From: Chloroflexota bacterium
GTDB lineage: Bacteria; Chloroflexota; UBA6077; FW602-bin22
Direction: 5' to 3'
Length of the DNA: 64,000 nt
Assembly: GCA_004297775.1 (NCBI GenBank)
Contig: SCUE01000031.1
Span: 62,001 to 126,000 of the forward strand
Position 1 is the stretch's first letter, and the number at the start of each line of letters is the position of its first letter. Below are positions 53,022 to 61,578 of the stretch, one piece after another. Under the pieces are notes generated by a model. It was not told the DNA's origin and searched no databases. It saw only the letters and a list, made by a program, of their open reading frames with translations. A program made the translations under genes and the position numbers.

Positions 53022-53951
53022 ATGGTCACCTATTTTCGCGGCGCTTTCGTGTCCGACGATCAGGCCAAAGTTGGCGTGAAGACTCACGCGTTCAACTATG
53101 GCACCGGATGCTTCGAAGGGATTCGAGGCTATTGGAATGAGGAAGCGCAGCATGTATTCGTATTTCGATTGCGCGAGCACTACGAGCGCCTGACGCAGTC
53201 CTGCAAGATTCTCGGAATTGGTTTGACGCATTCGATCGACGCGTTGTGCGCATTGACGAACGAGCTCGTCCGCCGAAATGGCTATCGCGAGGATGTGTAT
53301 ATCCGTCCGGTCGCGTACAAATCGAGCGAGGTCGTTGGCGTTCGTATGCACAATCTTGAGGACGATTTGACGATCTTCACCACGCCGATGGGGAAGTACT
53401 TACCGGCCGAGAACGGTTGCAGGTGCTGTGTCTCGTCATACCGGCGGGTCGACGACAATGCGATCCCGGCGCGGGCGAAGGCGACCGGGATCTACGTCAA
53501 CTCAGCGTTGGCCAAGTCCGAAGCGAATCTGAACGGGTTCGACGAGGCGATCATGCTGACGCACGAGGGGCATGTCTCGGAAGGCAGTGCCGAGAACATC
53601 TTTCTCGTCATCAACGGGAAGCTCGTCACTCCGGCGCCGTCGGAAAACATCCTGTTGGGAATCACCCGCGCGACCACGATCGAGATCGCGCGCGCTGAAC
53701 TTGGAATCGAGACGATCGAGCGACAGATCGATCGGAGCGAGCTGTACACAGCTGACGAGGTCTTTATGACCGGCACCGGCGCGGAGATCTCACCGGTGGT
53801 GGAGGTCGATCGCCGTCCGGTCGCCAACGGGCAGGTTGGCCCGATCTCGGATCAGATTCGCAAGATCTTCGACAACGTCGTTCGCGGACGTGTTCAGACG
53901 TATCGGCACTGGTGTACACCGGTGTACGAGGCGGCGGCAGCCCTCCGCTAA
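53022..53951 (+). CDS. ilvE: branched-chain amino acid aminotransferase
   Basis: A fold-type IV PLP aminotransferase of 309 residues making Leu, Ile and Val. Motifs include HAFNYGTGCFEGIRGYW, VYIRPVAYKSSE (with the PLP lysine region), ARAKATGIYVNSALAKSEA, the SEGSAENIFLV glycine/glutamate block and TGTGAEISPVVEVDRRPV. The branched-chain group is favoured over D-amino-acid transaminase by these motifs. It is transcribed from a TATAAT box divergent to the gyrB operon. A PLP aminotransferase of this type could also be a promiscuous donor for other pathways. Confidence 0.94.
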   Translation: MVTYFRGAFVSDDQAKVGVKTHAFNYGTGCFEGIRGYWNEEAQHVFVFRLREHYERLTQSCKILGIGLTHSIDALCALTNELVRRNGYREDVYIRPVAYKSSEVVGVRMHNLEDDLTIFTTPMGKYLPAENGCRCCVSSYRRVDDNAIPARAKATGIYVNSALAKSEANLNGFDEAIMLTHEGHVSEGSAENIFLVINGKLVTPAPSENILLGITRATTIEIARAELGIETIERQIDRSELYTADEVFMTGTGAEISPVVEVDRRPVANGQVGPISDQIRKIFDNVVRGRVQTYRHWCTPVYEAAAALR

Positions 53952-53976
53952 CCGCGTTCGCCGCAAACGCCGAGTC

Positions 53977-54354
53977 TTGACACTCCTGGTCGATCGCCTC
54001 CGGGAGTCGATCGATTCGGCGGCTGCTGATCGCCCATTCGTCGCGGGGTTCGCGGCGGCCGCCGTGGCGAACATCGCGCTGTACGTCGCGCTCTGGATCC
54101 TGCTCCCGACCTTCGCCGACCCGATTCCGCTTCGCTACGACGCATTCGGGGCGATAGCAGTGGTGGGTCGCGCCGAGGACCTGATTCGATTGCCGATGAT
54201 CGGTTCGCTCATCATCGCCGCGAACGCATCGCTCGCGATCGCGGCGCATCGGGTCGATCGGCCGATCGCGCACGTGCTGACGTGGAGCGCAGTCGTGACC
54301 CAGACGCTGCTCGGCGGCGCGATATGGGTACTTCTCGCGCGTGCCAGCGCGTAG
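53977..54354 (+). CDS. small three-span membrane protein
   Basis: About 126 residues with three hydrophobic segments (FVAGFAAAAVANIALYVALWIL, MIGSLIIAANASLAIAA and ALTWSAVV-like VLTWSAVVTQTLLGGAIWVLLA). Between the first two is ADPIPLRYDAFGAIAVVGRAEDLIRLP, a loop pattern that recalls DUF1648-type small membrane proteins. The TTG start is a guess; the frame is open further upstream within ilvE. It lies 25 bp after ilvE and may be co-transcribed. Confidence 0.6.
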   Translation: MTLLVDRLRESIDSAAADRPFVAGFAAAAVANIALYVALWILLPTFADPIPLRYDAFGAIAVVGRAEDLIRLPMIGSLIIAANASLAIAAHRVDRPIAHVLTWSAVVTQTLLGGAIWVLLARASA

Positions 54355-54492
54355 TGTCAGGATGACCGGCTCGTTCGGACGTCACTTGAGACCGCCGTGG
54401 CGCCGAAATCCCACCGTCAGTTCGACCGGTCGGTCGGTATGATTCGGGTGCGCTGACGGGCTCACCCGATCGCGGTTTCTTGGAGGATTGCG

Positions 54493-55362
54493 TTGGAGGG
54501 GCTCTGGGAACTGATCGCGTTGAGTACGATCGTTGGCTCCCTGAGTGTCCAAATGGTTGGGCGGCTGGTGCTGACGCTGGCGCTTTGCGCAATTGTCGGT
54601 TTCGAGCGGTCCGCCCACGACAGAGCCTCTGGACTGAGACCACACATTCTGGTCGGGCTCGGCGCGTGCCTGATGACGCTGGCCGGTGGCTACGGCTTCG
54701 CCGACGTCGAAGGCGCTACCAGAGATCCAATGCGCATCGCGAGCTACGTCGTTTCTGGTATCGGCTTCCTCGGCGCGGGCGCGATCTTGCGACACGGTGC
54801 GACGGTGCGTGGCTTGACGACGGCCGCGAGTCTCTGGGGAGCCGCCGGGATCGGCCTGACCGTCGGCGTCGGCCTGGGTGCGCTCGCGGCTGTCACCGTT
54901 GGCCTTCTCGTTTTCACGCTCAGCCCTCTTCAGCGTATCGAAGCGCGAATGCGTCGCGGGGGCTCGTCGCGGTTGATCGTTCACCTCGCCGACGATGCTC
55001 AGTCCATCGGCAAGACGTTGGATGCGCTCGATCGCCTCGGGATACCCGTGCGACGGGCGACGATCGATCCCGGCGAGGGCGAGGGCTCCGTTCTCCAGGT
55101 CGAGCTCAGTCGCGCCGTGGTGCCGTCCGAAGAGGAACCGCTTGTGAAACGTCTGCTCACCCTGAAGCACGTTCTGCGGGTCGAGTCGTTCGGGACGGAC
55201 CGGTCGCGGTCGCCAACGGTGGACGACGAAGGCACCGCTGAGTTCGAACCGGTCGCGTCGATCGATGTGGGCGCCGCCGTCCCTGACATTCCCACGGGCG
55301 GCGATCGTGACTCGGGCGAGGCGCCACGCCGGAAGAAGGGTCTGACCGACGCGCGGAAGTAA
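54493..55362 (+). CDS. MgtC/SapB-family membrane protein
   Basis: This 289-residue protein has five N-terminal hydrophobic segments with the MgtC signature: VGFERSAHDRASGLRPHILVGLGACLMTLAGGYGF, RIASYVVSGIGFLGAGAILRHGATVRGLTTAASLWGAAGIG. A cytoplasmic ACT-like C-terminal domain (about 155-245) and a polar tail follow. MgtC proteins modulate Mg2+ or phosphate homeostasis. The TTG start has GGAGG 6 nt upstream. The CorA-like gene elsewhere in the window is not adjacent. Confidence 0.93.
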   Translation: MEGLWELIALSTIVGSLSVQMVGRLVLTLALCAIVGFERSAHDRASGLRPHILVGLGACLMTLAGGYGFADVEGATRDPMRIASYVVSGIGFLGAGAILRHGATVRGLTTAASLWGAAGIGLTVGVGLGALAAVTVGLLVFTLSPLQRIEARMRRGGSSRLIVHLADDAQSIGKTLDALDRLGIPVRRATIDPGEGEGSVLQVELSRAVVPSEEEPLVKRLLTLKHVLRVESFGTDRSRSPTVDDEGTAEFEPVASIDVGAAVPDIPTGGDRDSGEAPRRKKGLTDARK

Positions 55363-55369
55363 CGGCGAT

Positions 55370-56197
55370 CTATGTCGCCGAATCCCACGCCTCGCGCGTG
55401 AAGGCGACGGCTTCGCGAAACGCATCGAGGCCCGATCGACTCGCCTCCTCGATCGACACCCAGCCGTCGAAGCCGCGCGCGCGCGCGCGCCGGAAGATCT
55501 CGCGGATTGGCGCGTGGCCTCGGCCGATTCGACAGAACTTGAAGACGCCGTATTCGTCGGTGTCGGCGACGTGCAGGATTGCGATGCGGTCCACGACGAG
55601 CTCGAACAATTCGAGTGGATCTTCGCCGGCGACGATCGGATTCGCCGAGTCGAAATTGACGCCGACCGACGTACCCGCTAGCCCGGACACGATCCGTGTG
55701 AACACCTCGCCACGCTGGGCGAAATCGAAGTACTGCCAGAAGAAGCTCTTGGTGTGATTCTCGACCGCCAGACGGACGCCGCGCGCGTCGGCGTCTAGGG
55801 CCAACTCGCTGAGCGCCGCTACCGCCCAGGCGATGCCTTCGTCGTCCGACACGCCGGGGTGTCGCTGCCCGCTGAGGACACGGGCGAGCGGCGCGCCGAG
55901 TGTCACGCAGGTGTCGAGGTTGCGTCGCATGTCATCAACCTGTGCGCGACGAACCGCTGGATCCGGATGGGTGAAGTCAGGATGGCACGTGACCATGCTG
56001 ACGGCGATCCCAACGTCGTCGCAGATTCGGCGTAGATCGGCCGGCGCGAACTCGCCGATCGGCTTGACGAATCCGAGGCTGCACTCGGTGCCGTCGAGCC
56101 CGATCTCACGCGCGAACCGAAGATAGTCGGCCAATGGCATCTGGCGGTCGATCACGATCGCCTGGAAGAGCGAGACCGGCAGACACGAGAGCTTCAT
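55370..56197 (-). CDS. sugar phosphate isomerase/epimerase-like TIM-barrel protein
   Basis: A 275-residue member of the xylose-isomerase-like superfamily with metal-ligand strands AVENHTKSFF, VGVNFDSANPIV, IAILHVADTDEYG and GWVSIEEAS. It is the third such protein in the window. The ATG at 56197 is preferred to a longer frame because TACCAT ends 6 nt upstream. The substrate is unknown. Its 3' end is 7 bp from mgtC, convergent. Confidence 0.82.
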   Translation of the reverse strand: MKLSCLPVSLFQAIVIDRQMPLADYLRFAREIGLDGTECSLGFVKPIGEFAPADLRRICDDVGIAVSMVTCHPDFTHPDPAVRRAQVDDMRRNLDTCVTLGAPLARVLSGQRHPGVSDDEGIAWAVAALSELALDADARGVRLAVENHTKSFFWQYFDFAQRGEVFTRIVSGLAGTSVGVNFDSANPIVAGEDPLELFELVVDRIAILHVADTDEYGVFKFCRIGRGHAPIREIFRRARARGFDGWVSIEEASRSGLDAFREAVAFTREAWDSAT

Positions 56198-56203
56198 ACC
56201 GGG

Positions 56204-56209
56204 ATGGTA
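56204..56209 (-). promoter_or_regulatory. -10 box, leaderless, for the TIM-barrel gene
   Basis: TACCAT on the minus strand, 6 nt before the ATG at 56197; the same hexamer occurs before thrC and the TPP-enzyme genes. Confidence 0.5.
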
Positions 56210-56314
56210 GCCGGTCGCGCCCACCGGGTTCGTTCAATAGTGACCAAGTCGTCCGCGGTTTGGCGCGATACTGGTACGACCCGCACGCTGTACGAATCCT
56301 TTTCGACGAGCCGC

Positions 56315-57874
56315 CTATTCGCCGACCGGTCGACCCGATGATTCGCCGCGCAGCAAGATCGCCAGTGGCGGAATCGAGGCCACGACGAGGATGAACGCCG
56401 GAATCGCCGCCTCGGCGAAGAATCCTTCCGAGGCTGCCTGCCACGTGAGGACCGCGAGCGTGCGGTAACCGGTCGGGCTGAGGAGAAGTGTTGCCGGAAG
56501 TTCCTTCATCGTCGTCAAGAACACGAGCGCCGCGCCAGTCCAGATACCGGGCCACACAACGGGTAGAACGACGTCGCGCCACGCTCCGACAGCGGAGCGG
56601 CCGAGCGAGCGCGCCGCTTCCTCGGTGTGTGGGTTCACCTGCAGGATCACGGCGCGCAAGGTGCCGACAGCCTGCGGGAGGTGGCGGATCGTGTAGGCGA
56701 AGACGAGCAGCCCGAGCGACTGATAGAGCCAGAAGGCGTAGTTCGCGGCGAAGAACACCAGGGACAGCGCGACGACGATGCCGGGCAGCGCGTATCCGAG
56801 GTAGCTGGTCCGCTCGATGAGCGCGCCGAAACGGCCGCTCGAACGCGCGGAAACGATCGCGATCGGCGCGGCCGCGAGGGTGGCGACGATCGCGGTCAGC
56901 GACGCGGCCTGGAGAGACCCGACGCTGGCGGTCAGTAGACGCCCAAAGTCCGCCTGGAAACGTATCGCGGTGATCGCCCAGTACGCGAGGACGGCGAGCG
57001 GTATTCCGAGCGAGAAAAGCGCGACGGCGCCAAGGAGCATCTGCGCCGGGACCTGCCATCGGCCGAGAGAGGCCGCGCCGCCCGGCCGACTGGCGCCGGA
57101 GCCGATCCGAAAGTAGCGGGCCCGGGTCCGAGTCCGGGCATCCAACTCGACGACCGCCATCGCCAGACCGGCCAAAACGAGGGCGAGGGCGGCCGCGGCG
57201 GCTCGATCGAAGGATGCCTGATACTGCAGGTAGATCGCCCGGCTGAACGTGTCTACCCGAAGCAGCGCCACCGCGCCGAAGTCGCTGATCGCGTATAGCG
57301 CGACGATCAAAGCGCCGGAGGCGATCGCCGGACGCGTCCACGGCACGATGACTCGCCGAAATACCGCCCCCGGACTCAGTCCGAGCCCACGGGCCGCCTC
57401 TTCGAACGATGGATCGAGTCGTATGAGACTGGCGCGGGTTGCGAGAAAGACGTACGGGTAGGTCGCGCATGTCAACACGAATGCCGCGCCAAAGAAGCCG
57501 GTCAGATCCGGGAGTTGCGCGATCGGGGCGATGAGCCGACCCAGGGTGTAGACGAGGCCTCGAGGCGCATAGGCTCCCAGGAACGCGTAAGCGGCGACGT
57601 AGGTGGGGATCGCCAGAGGCAGGGCGTGAACGATTGTCCAGACTCGCCGTCCGGCTAGATTGGTACGTGTCGTGATCCAGGCGAGGGGCACCCCCACGAG
57701 GATTGCGCCACCGGTTACGACCGCGCCAAACGCCAGTGTGCGGGCGAGAAGCACCGCGGATCGCGTGGTAATGATGGCGCCAACCGCGATTCCCCCATCC
57801 TCGGCGACGCGCACGACGAGGTACGCGAACGGCAGGAGAATCGCGACGCACGCGATCGCGGCGGCGACGGCCAC
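56315..57874 (-). CDS. fbpB: Fbp-type ferric iron ABC transporter permease
   Basis: A 519-residue fused permease with two similar halves and about 12 spans. Each half has the EAA loop that contacts the ATPase: FEEAARGLGLSPGAVFRRVIVPWTRP and TEEAARSLGRSAVGAWRDVVLPVVWP. This is the FbpB/AfuB type. It is the third gene of fbpC-fbpA-fbpB on this strand; the GTG start lies 46 bp after the fbpA stop. The ligand is probably Fe3+; thiamine or a related compound is possible for this family. Confidence 0.9.
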   Translation of the reverse strand: MAVAAAIACVAILLPFAYLVVRVAEDGGIAVGAIITTRSAVLLARTLAFGAVVTGGAILVGVPLAWITTRTNLAGRRVWTIVHALPLAIPTYVAAYAFLGAYAPRGLVYTLGRLIAPIAQLPDLTGFFGAAFVLTCATYPYVFLATRASLIRLDPSFEEAARGLGLSPGAVFRRVIVPWTRPAIASGALIVALYAISDFGAVALLRVDTFSRAIYLQYQASFDRAAAAALALVLAGLAMAVVELDARTRTRARYFRIGSGASRPGGAASLGRWQVPAQMLLGAVALFSLGIPLAVLAYWAITAIRFQADFGRLLTASVGSLQAASLTAIVATLAAAPIAIVSARSSGRFGALIERTSYLGYALPGIVVALSLVFFAANYAFWLYQSLGLLVFAYTIRHLPQAVGTLRAVILQVNPHTEEAARSLGRSAVGAWRDVVLPVVWPGIWTGAALVFLTTMKELPATLLLSPTGYRTLAVLTWQAASEGFFAEAAIPAFILVVASIPPLAILLRGESSGRPVGE

Positions 57875-57920
57875 CGGGAGCGGCGCACCGAAAGTACGCC
57901 GCGGTCCGGTGGACGCACGC

Positions 57921-59018
57921 TCAGACGACGCCGGTCTCCTGGAGGAGCTTCAGCGTGCCTCTCAGGTCGGTTAGATTGCTCAGGTCGATCGCGGGCGTCT
58001 TGATCTGGTCGAGCGGCTTCAATCTCGGAGCCGCCTGAACGCCAGCGATGAGCGGATACTCGTAGGTTGCGTCCGCGAAATACCGCTGGGCATCAGCAGA
58101 CAGGAGGTACTCGACCAGCCGCGACGCGGCATCCCGACTGCGCGATGTCGTCAGTATGCCGACGCCGGCGACGTTCACCATCGCGTCGGCGCCGCCGCCA
58201 CGCGGATGGTAGTTGCGGACCGGGAATGACTCGCCCTTCTCCTTGTAGAAGGAGTACACGTAGTAATGGTTCGGCAGCGCGACGCTGATCTGACCGTCGG
58301 CGATGCCCTGTAACTGGGCCGTGTTGTTCGCGAAGTCTTTGGCCCCGTTCGCCTTCATGGCCAGAAGCCACCCACGCGTCGATTCGTCGCCTTCGATCAT
58401 TCGCTTGGCGGTGACGAACGCCTGAAAGGACCCGTTCTTCGGCGACCAGCCGACTCGACCGCGCCATCTCGCGTCGGCCAGACCAGCCACCGAGTCGGGC
58501 ATATCGGATTCGGCGAGCGTGGTCGTGTCGTAGGCGATCACCCGCGCACGGCCGGACACCCCGACCCAGAGACTCTTGGATGATCGGAAACGCTGATCGA
58601 CTCGACCGAGAATGTTCGGATCGAGTTGACTCAGGCGGTCCTCGGCCGCGAGCGCGCCAAGCGCTCCGGCGTCCTGCGCGAAGTAAACGTCCGCGGGGCT
58701 ATTCCCCTTCTCTTCGAGAATGGTCGCCGCGAGCTCGGCGGTGTCGCCGAAGCGCGCCTTGACCTCGATGCCGGTTGCCTTCGTGAATTGATCCAGCACC
58801 GGGGCGACGAGGTTTTCGGCTCGTCCCGAGTAAACGGTAATGGGAGACGGAGCGGCGCTGGAAGTCGGGGCCGATCCCGCCTTCGGCGCTTCGCTTGGTC
58901 TGGTGCCGGATCCGGCCGGGGCCGTGGCGGTTGCCTGCCCACAGGCGGCCAGGAGTGACGCGAGGACGACCGCGCCAAAGCCACGGCGCGTCAGGCGCGC
59001 TCGAGTAAACGCTGTCAT
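57921..59018 (-). CDS. fbpA: Fbp-type iron-binding lipoprotein
   Basis: A 365-residue substrate-binding protein with a twin-arginine export signal (LTRRGFGAVVLASLLAACG) ending in a lipobox, so it is likely a Tat-exported lipoprotein. The mature domain begins ITVYSGRAENLVAPVLDQFTKATGIEV and contains NHYYVYSFY, the twin-tyrosine region that binds Fe3+ in FbpA. The ATG has a GGAGA Shine-Dalgarno 7 nt upstream; a longer frame is open but less likely. It lies between the ATPase and permease genes. Confidence 0.9.
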   Translation of the reverse strand: MTAFTRARLTRRGFGAVVLASLLAACGQATATAPAGSGTRPSEAPKAGSAPTSSAAPSPITVYSGRAENLVAPVLDQFTKATGIEVKARFGDTAELAATILEEKGNSPADVYFAQDAGALGALAAEDRLSQLDPNILGRVDQRFRSSKSLWVGVSGRARVIAYDTTTLAESDMPDSVAGLADARWRGRVGWSPKNGSFQAFVTAKRMIEGDESTRGWLLAMKANGAKDFANNTAQLQGIADGQISVALPNHYYVYSFYKEKGESFPVRNYHPRGGGADAMVNVAGVGILTTSRSRDAASRLVEYLLSADAQRYFADATYEYPLIAGVQAAPRLKPLDQIKTPAIDLSNLTDLRGTLKLLQETGVV

Positions 59019-59044
59019 TGGTGAATCTCCAACATTGATGCGAG

Positions 59045-60172
59045 TTACGTCGTGAGGCTTCGCATTCGCGATCGTTGGGCTGCCTCGGCCAGCGCGCAAC
59101 GACAGTTCTCAGCGAGACAGGCAGCCGCGACTGCCTCGCCGCCGCGAAAAACGACATAGTTCGTCGGCCGCAGAATCGGCCGGACCCGCATGCCGAGCGG
59201 GATGATGTCGGTAGACGAACGCACGGAATGAATCTCGCGCCCTGACGGCAACCTGACCGTGTACAGGTGCTCCGGACCGCGGAATTGCCGGCCGATGATG
59301 GTGGAAGTGCCGCCCGGATCGGCCTCGAGGTCAATTTCATCGGGACGAATCATCACGTCAACCGGCGTTCCGACTAGGGCGCCGGGGTTCGAAAGGCGTC
59401 CTGCCTCGGTTTCGAGCCACTCCGGCGTGACTGTTCCCAGAACGAAATCCGCGTGACCGATGAAATCGGCCACGAATCGCGACGCCGGCGCGTGGTAGAT
59501 CCGCAAGGGGACGTCGAACTGCTCGAAACGGCCGAGTCGCATGACCGCCACGCGATCGGCCAGGGCCAGAGCCTCGGTCTGATCGTGCGTGATCACAATC
59601 GCGGTCGCCCCGGCCGTGCGCAGAATCCGTCGAATCTCCTCGCGAACGTGCGCGCGCGAGTCGGCATCGAGGCTGGCGAATGGCTCGTCGAGGAGCACGA
59701 CCGAGGGCGATGGCGCGAGCGCGCGCGCAAGCGCGACGCGCTGCTGTTGACCACCGGAGAGTTGATCGGGGTACCGATCGGCGAGCGATTCGATGCCGAC
59801 CGTTGCGAGCACTTCGCCGACGCGATCGCGACGATCGTTCGGGGAAGTTCCGGCCAGACCGAAGCCGACGTTCTGGCTGACGGTCAGATGAGGAAAGAGG
59901 GCCAAGTCCTGGAATACGACCCCGACGCCGCGCTTCTCGGGCGGCTCGAACGCTCGAGCCCTCGCGTCGGCCACAACCTTCCCGTCGAGCACGATCGTAC
60001 CTTCATCCGGACGCTCGAATCCGGCGATGAGGCGCAGGGTCGTCGTCTTGCCGGACCCGGACGGGCCGACGATCGCGATAATCTCGCCGCGTTCGATCGA
60101 GAGGTCGACGCGTTCCACCGCCGTGACCACGCCAAAGCGGCGAGAAACACCGCGCAGTTCGATCAAGGCCAT
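59045..60172 (-). CDS. fbpC: Fbp-type ABC transporter ATPase
   Basis: A 375-residue ATPase with Walker A GPSGSGKTT (about 36-44), Q-loop VFQDLALFPHLTV, signature LSGGQQQRVALARAL, Walker B VVLLDEPFASLD and the H-loop THDQTEA. A C-terminal TOBE domain (about 245-340) follows, as in FbpC/PotA. It is the first gene of the transporter operon; an AT-rich near-palindrome at 60203-60222 lies upstream. Confidence 0.95.
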   Translation of the reverse strand: MALIELRGVSRRFGVVTAVERVDLSIERGEIIAIVGPSGSGKTTTLRLIAGFERPDEGTIVLDGKVVADARARAFEPPEKRGVGVVFQDLALFPHLTVSQNVGFGLAGTSPNDRRDRVGEVLATVGIESLADRYPDQLSGGQQQRVALARALAPSPSVVLLDEPFASLDADSRAHVREEIRRILRTAGATAIVITHDQTEALALADRVAVMRLGRFEQFDVPLRIYHAPASRFVADFIGHADFVLGTVTPEWLETEAGRLSNPGALVGTPVDVMIRPDEIDLEADPGGTSTIIGRQFRGPEHLYTVRLPSGREIHSVRSSTDIIPLGMRVRPILRPTNYVVFRGGEAVAAACLAENCRCALAEAAQRSRMRSLTT

Positions 60173-60202
60173 TCCGGAGACGCTAACAGTCCAGATTCTT
60201 CA

Positions 60203-60222
60203 ATGTCAATGCATATTAACAT
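60203..60222. promoter_or_regulatory. AT-rich near-palindrome upstream of the iron transporter
   Basis: A 20-bp imperfect palindrome bounded by ATGT and ACAT (14 of 20 positions symmetric), set in an otherwise GC-rich region, 31 bp upstream of fbpC. A TTGACA -35-like hexamer for fbpC overlaps it on the minus strand. A metalloregulator (Fur/DtxR-like) operator is a reasonable guess only. Confidence 0.4.
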
Positions 60223-60251
60223 CCGGCCGGACGCGAAGGACGCGGAACGGT

Positions 60252-60257
60252 TACGAT
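60252..60257 (+). promoter_or_regulatory. -10 box, leaderless, for clpS
   Basis: TACGAT ends 7 nt before the ATG at 60265. Confidence 0.5.
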
Positions 60258-60264
60258 CAATCGT

Positions 60265-60570
60265 ATGCGAGGTCGTCACGTTCCGGGTCGCACCGAGACG
60301 CGTCCGGCCATCGATACCGAATCGCTCACGAGGACATTGCCGCCGTACGCGGTGATCCTGCATAACGATGATGTCAATGACATGGAGCACGTCGTTCGGT
60401 CGCTCCTACAGGCCGTGCCGAGCCTGACCACGTCGCGCGCGACGGAAATCATGTTCGAGGCACACAGCGCTGGCCGCGCCCTGGTGGTCACGTGCCCGTT
60501 GGAGCTTGCCGAATTGTACCGCGATCGGTTGACCAGCCAGCGGCTGACCGCCACGATCGAACGGACCTAG
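60265..60570 (+). CDS. clpS: Clp protease adaptor ClpS
   Basis: A 101-residue adaptor that delivers N-degron substrates to ClpA/ClpC. After a flexible N-terminus of about 25 residues come PPYAVILHNDDVNDMEHVVRSLLQ and MFEAHSAGRALVVTCPLELAELYRDRLTSQRL. The residues around HNDDVN form the substrate pocket and the peptidase-binding region. No clpA, clpC or clpP lies nearby. The ATG is supported by the leaderless TACGAT box. Confidence 0.93.
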   Translation: MRGRHVPGRTETRPAIDTESLTRTLPPYAVILHNDDVNDMEHVVRSLLQAVPSLTTSRATEIMFEAHSAGRALVVTCPLELAELYRDRLTSQRLTATIERT

Positions 60571-60670
60571 CCGAACGGATGGTCGGACGGCCACTCCTTC
60601 TTCCGGTGTCGTCGCGATGACGCGTCGGTAAAGTCGGTTCTGGACGTAAGGCGTCGCACGGGAGGATCGA

Positions 60671-61570
60671 ATGTCCGGCGAGTCGGTGTTTCAGCAGGTA
60701 TCCGATGGTTTGGCGGACGCAGTCGAGGCGGCCGGCCGATCGATCGTTGCGGTCGACGGACGGCGCCGCATGCCAGCGTCCGGTTTCGTCTGGTCGGCCG
60801 ACGGCGTGATCGTCACGGCGGATCATGTCCTGGAGCGTGACGATGACGTCACGGTCGGGCTTCCGGACGGCACGTGGCGCAACGCGAGCATTCTCGGACG
60901 CGATCCCGGCTCGGACATCGCGGTGCTTCGCGCCGACGGCGAGGGATTCGCGCCCGCGGCACTGGACGACGACGCGCGGGTCGGAATGCTCGTGGTGGCG
61001 GTTGGACGGCCGGGACGAGACCTTGGCGCATCACTCGGTATCGTGTCGGCCCTCGGCGACGCGTCTGCGTCGCACCGTGGATCGGCAGTCGGACCGTGGG
61101 TCCGCTCGGACGTCGAGCCGTTGCCTGGCTTCTCCGGTGGTGGACTCGTCAGTCCGGCCGGGCGGCTCGTCGGTATGTTGACGTCGCACTTCGGTCCTGG
61201 CGGATTCGCGCTCCGTCCGCCGACACTGCGTCGGGTTGTCGGCGACATCCTGAGCATCGGGCGTGTGCGCCGCGCATTCCTCGGCATCACGTCGCAGCCG
61301 GTTCAACTGCCGGACTCCGTTCGCGCGGCGGTCGGCGGCACACGCGAGTCCGGATTGCTTGTCATGGGAGTCCAATCCGATGGCCCGGCGGCATCGGCCG
61401 GTCTGATGGTTGGGGATATCCTGGTGGCGCTGGACGATCAGCCAATCGCCGACACCCGCGATCTTCGCGCGCTGCTTCGCGCCGAGAGCGTCGGACAGAC
61501 GCGCGTCGCCACGATCGTTCGCGGTGGTGTCGTGGTGCGCGTCTCCGTCACGATCGGCGAGGCGACGTAG
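60671..61570 (+). CDS. HtrA/Deg-like trypsin-type protease with PDZ domain, no export signal
   Basis: A 299-residue serine protease: triad H52 (TADHVL), D82 (GSDIAVL) and S155 (GFSGGGL), then a PDZ domain (about 210-295) with VQSDGPAASAGLMVGDILVALDDQPIADTRDL. Most HtrA proteins are exported, but this one has no signal peptide or transmembrane segment, so it should be cytoplasmic or tethered indirectly. The oxyanion motif GFSGGG is intact. It is followed 8 bp later by a LuxR-type regulator, so the two may be one operon. Confidence 0.9.
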   Translation: MSGESVFQQVSDGLADAVEAAGRSIVAVDGRRRMPASGFVWSADGVIVTADHVLERDDDVTVGLPDGTWRNASILGRDPGSDIAVLRADGEGFAPAALDDDARVGMLVVAVGRPGRDLGASLGIVSALGDASASHRGSAVGPWVRSDVEPLPGFSGGGLVSPAGRLVGMLTSHFGPGGFALRPPTLRRVVGDILSIGRVRRAFLGITSQPVQLPDSVRAAVGGTRESGLLVMGVQSDGPAASAGLMVGDILVALDDQPIADTRDLRALLRAESVGQTRVATIVRGGVVVRVSVTIGEAT

Positions 61571-61578
61571 GCGCGACG

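Noticed and set aside
55460-55495. Short CG dinucleotide run
   Set aside because: It is part of Arg/Ala codons in the TIM-barrel gene and is expected in such GC-rich sequence.
56106-57851. 581-codon minus-strand frame in a different register over the iron permease
   Set aside because: Extreme Arg/Pro content; the neighbouring register encodes an unambiguous Fbp-type permease with EAA loops.
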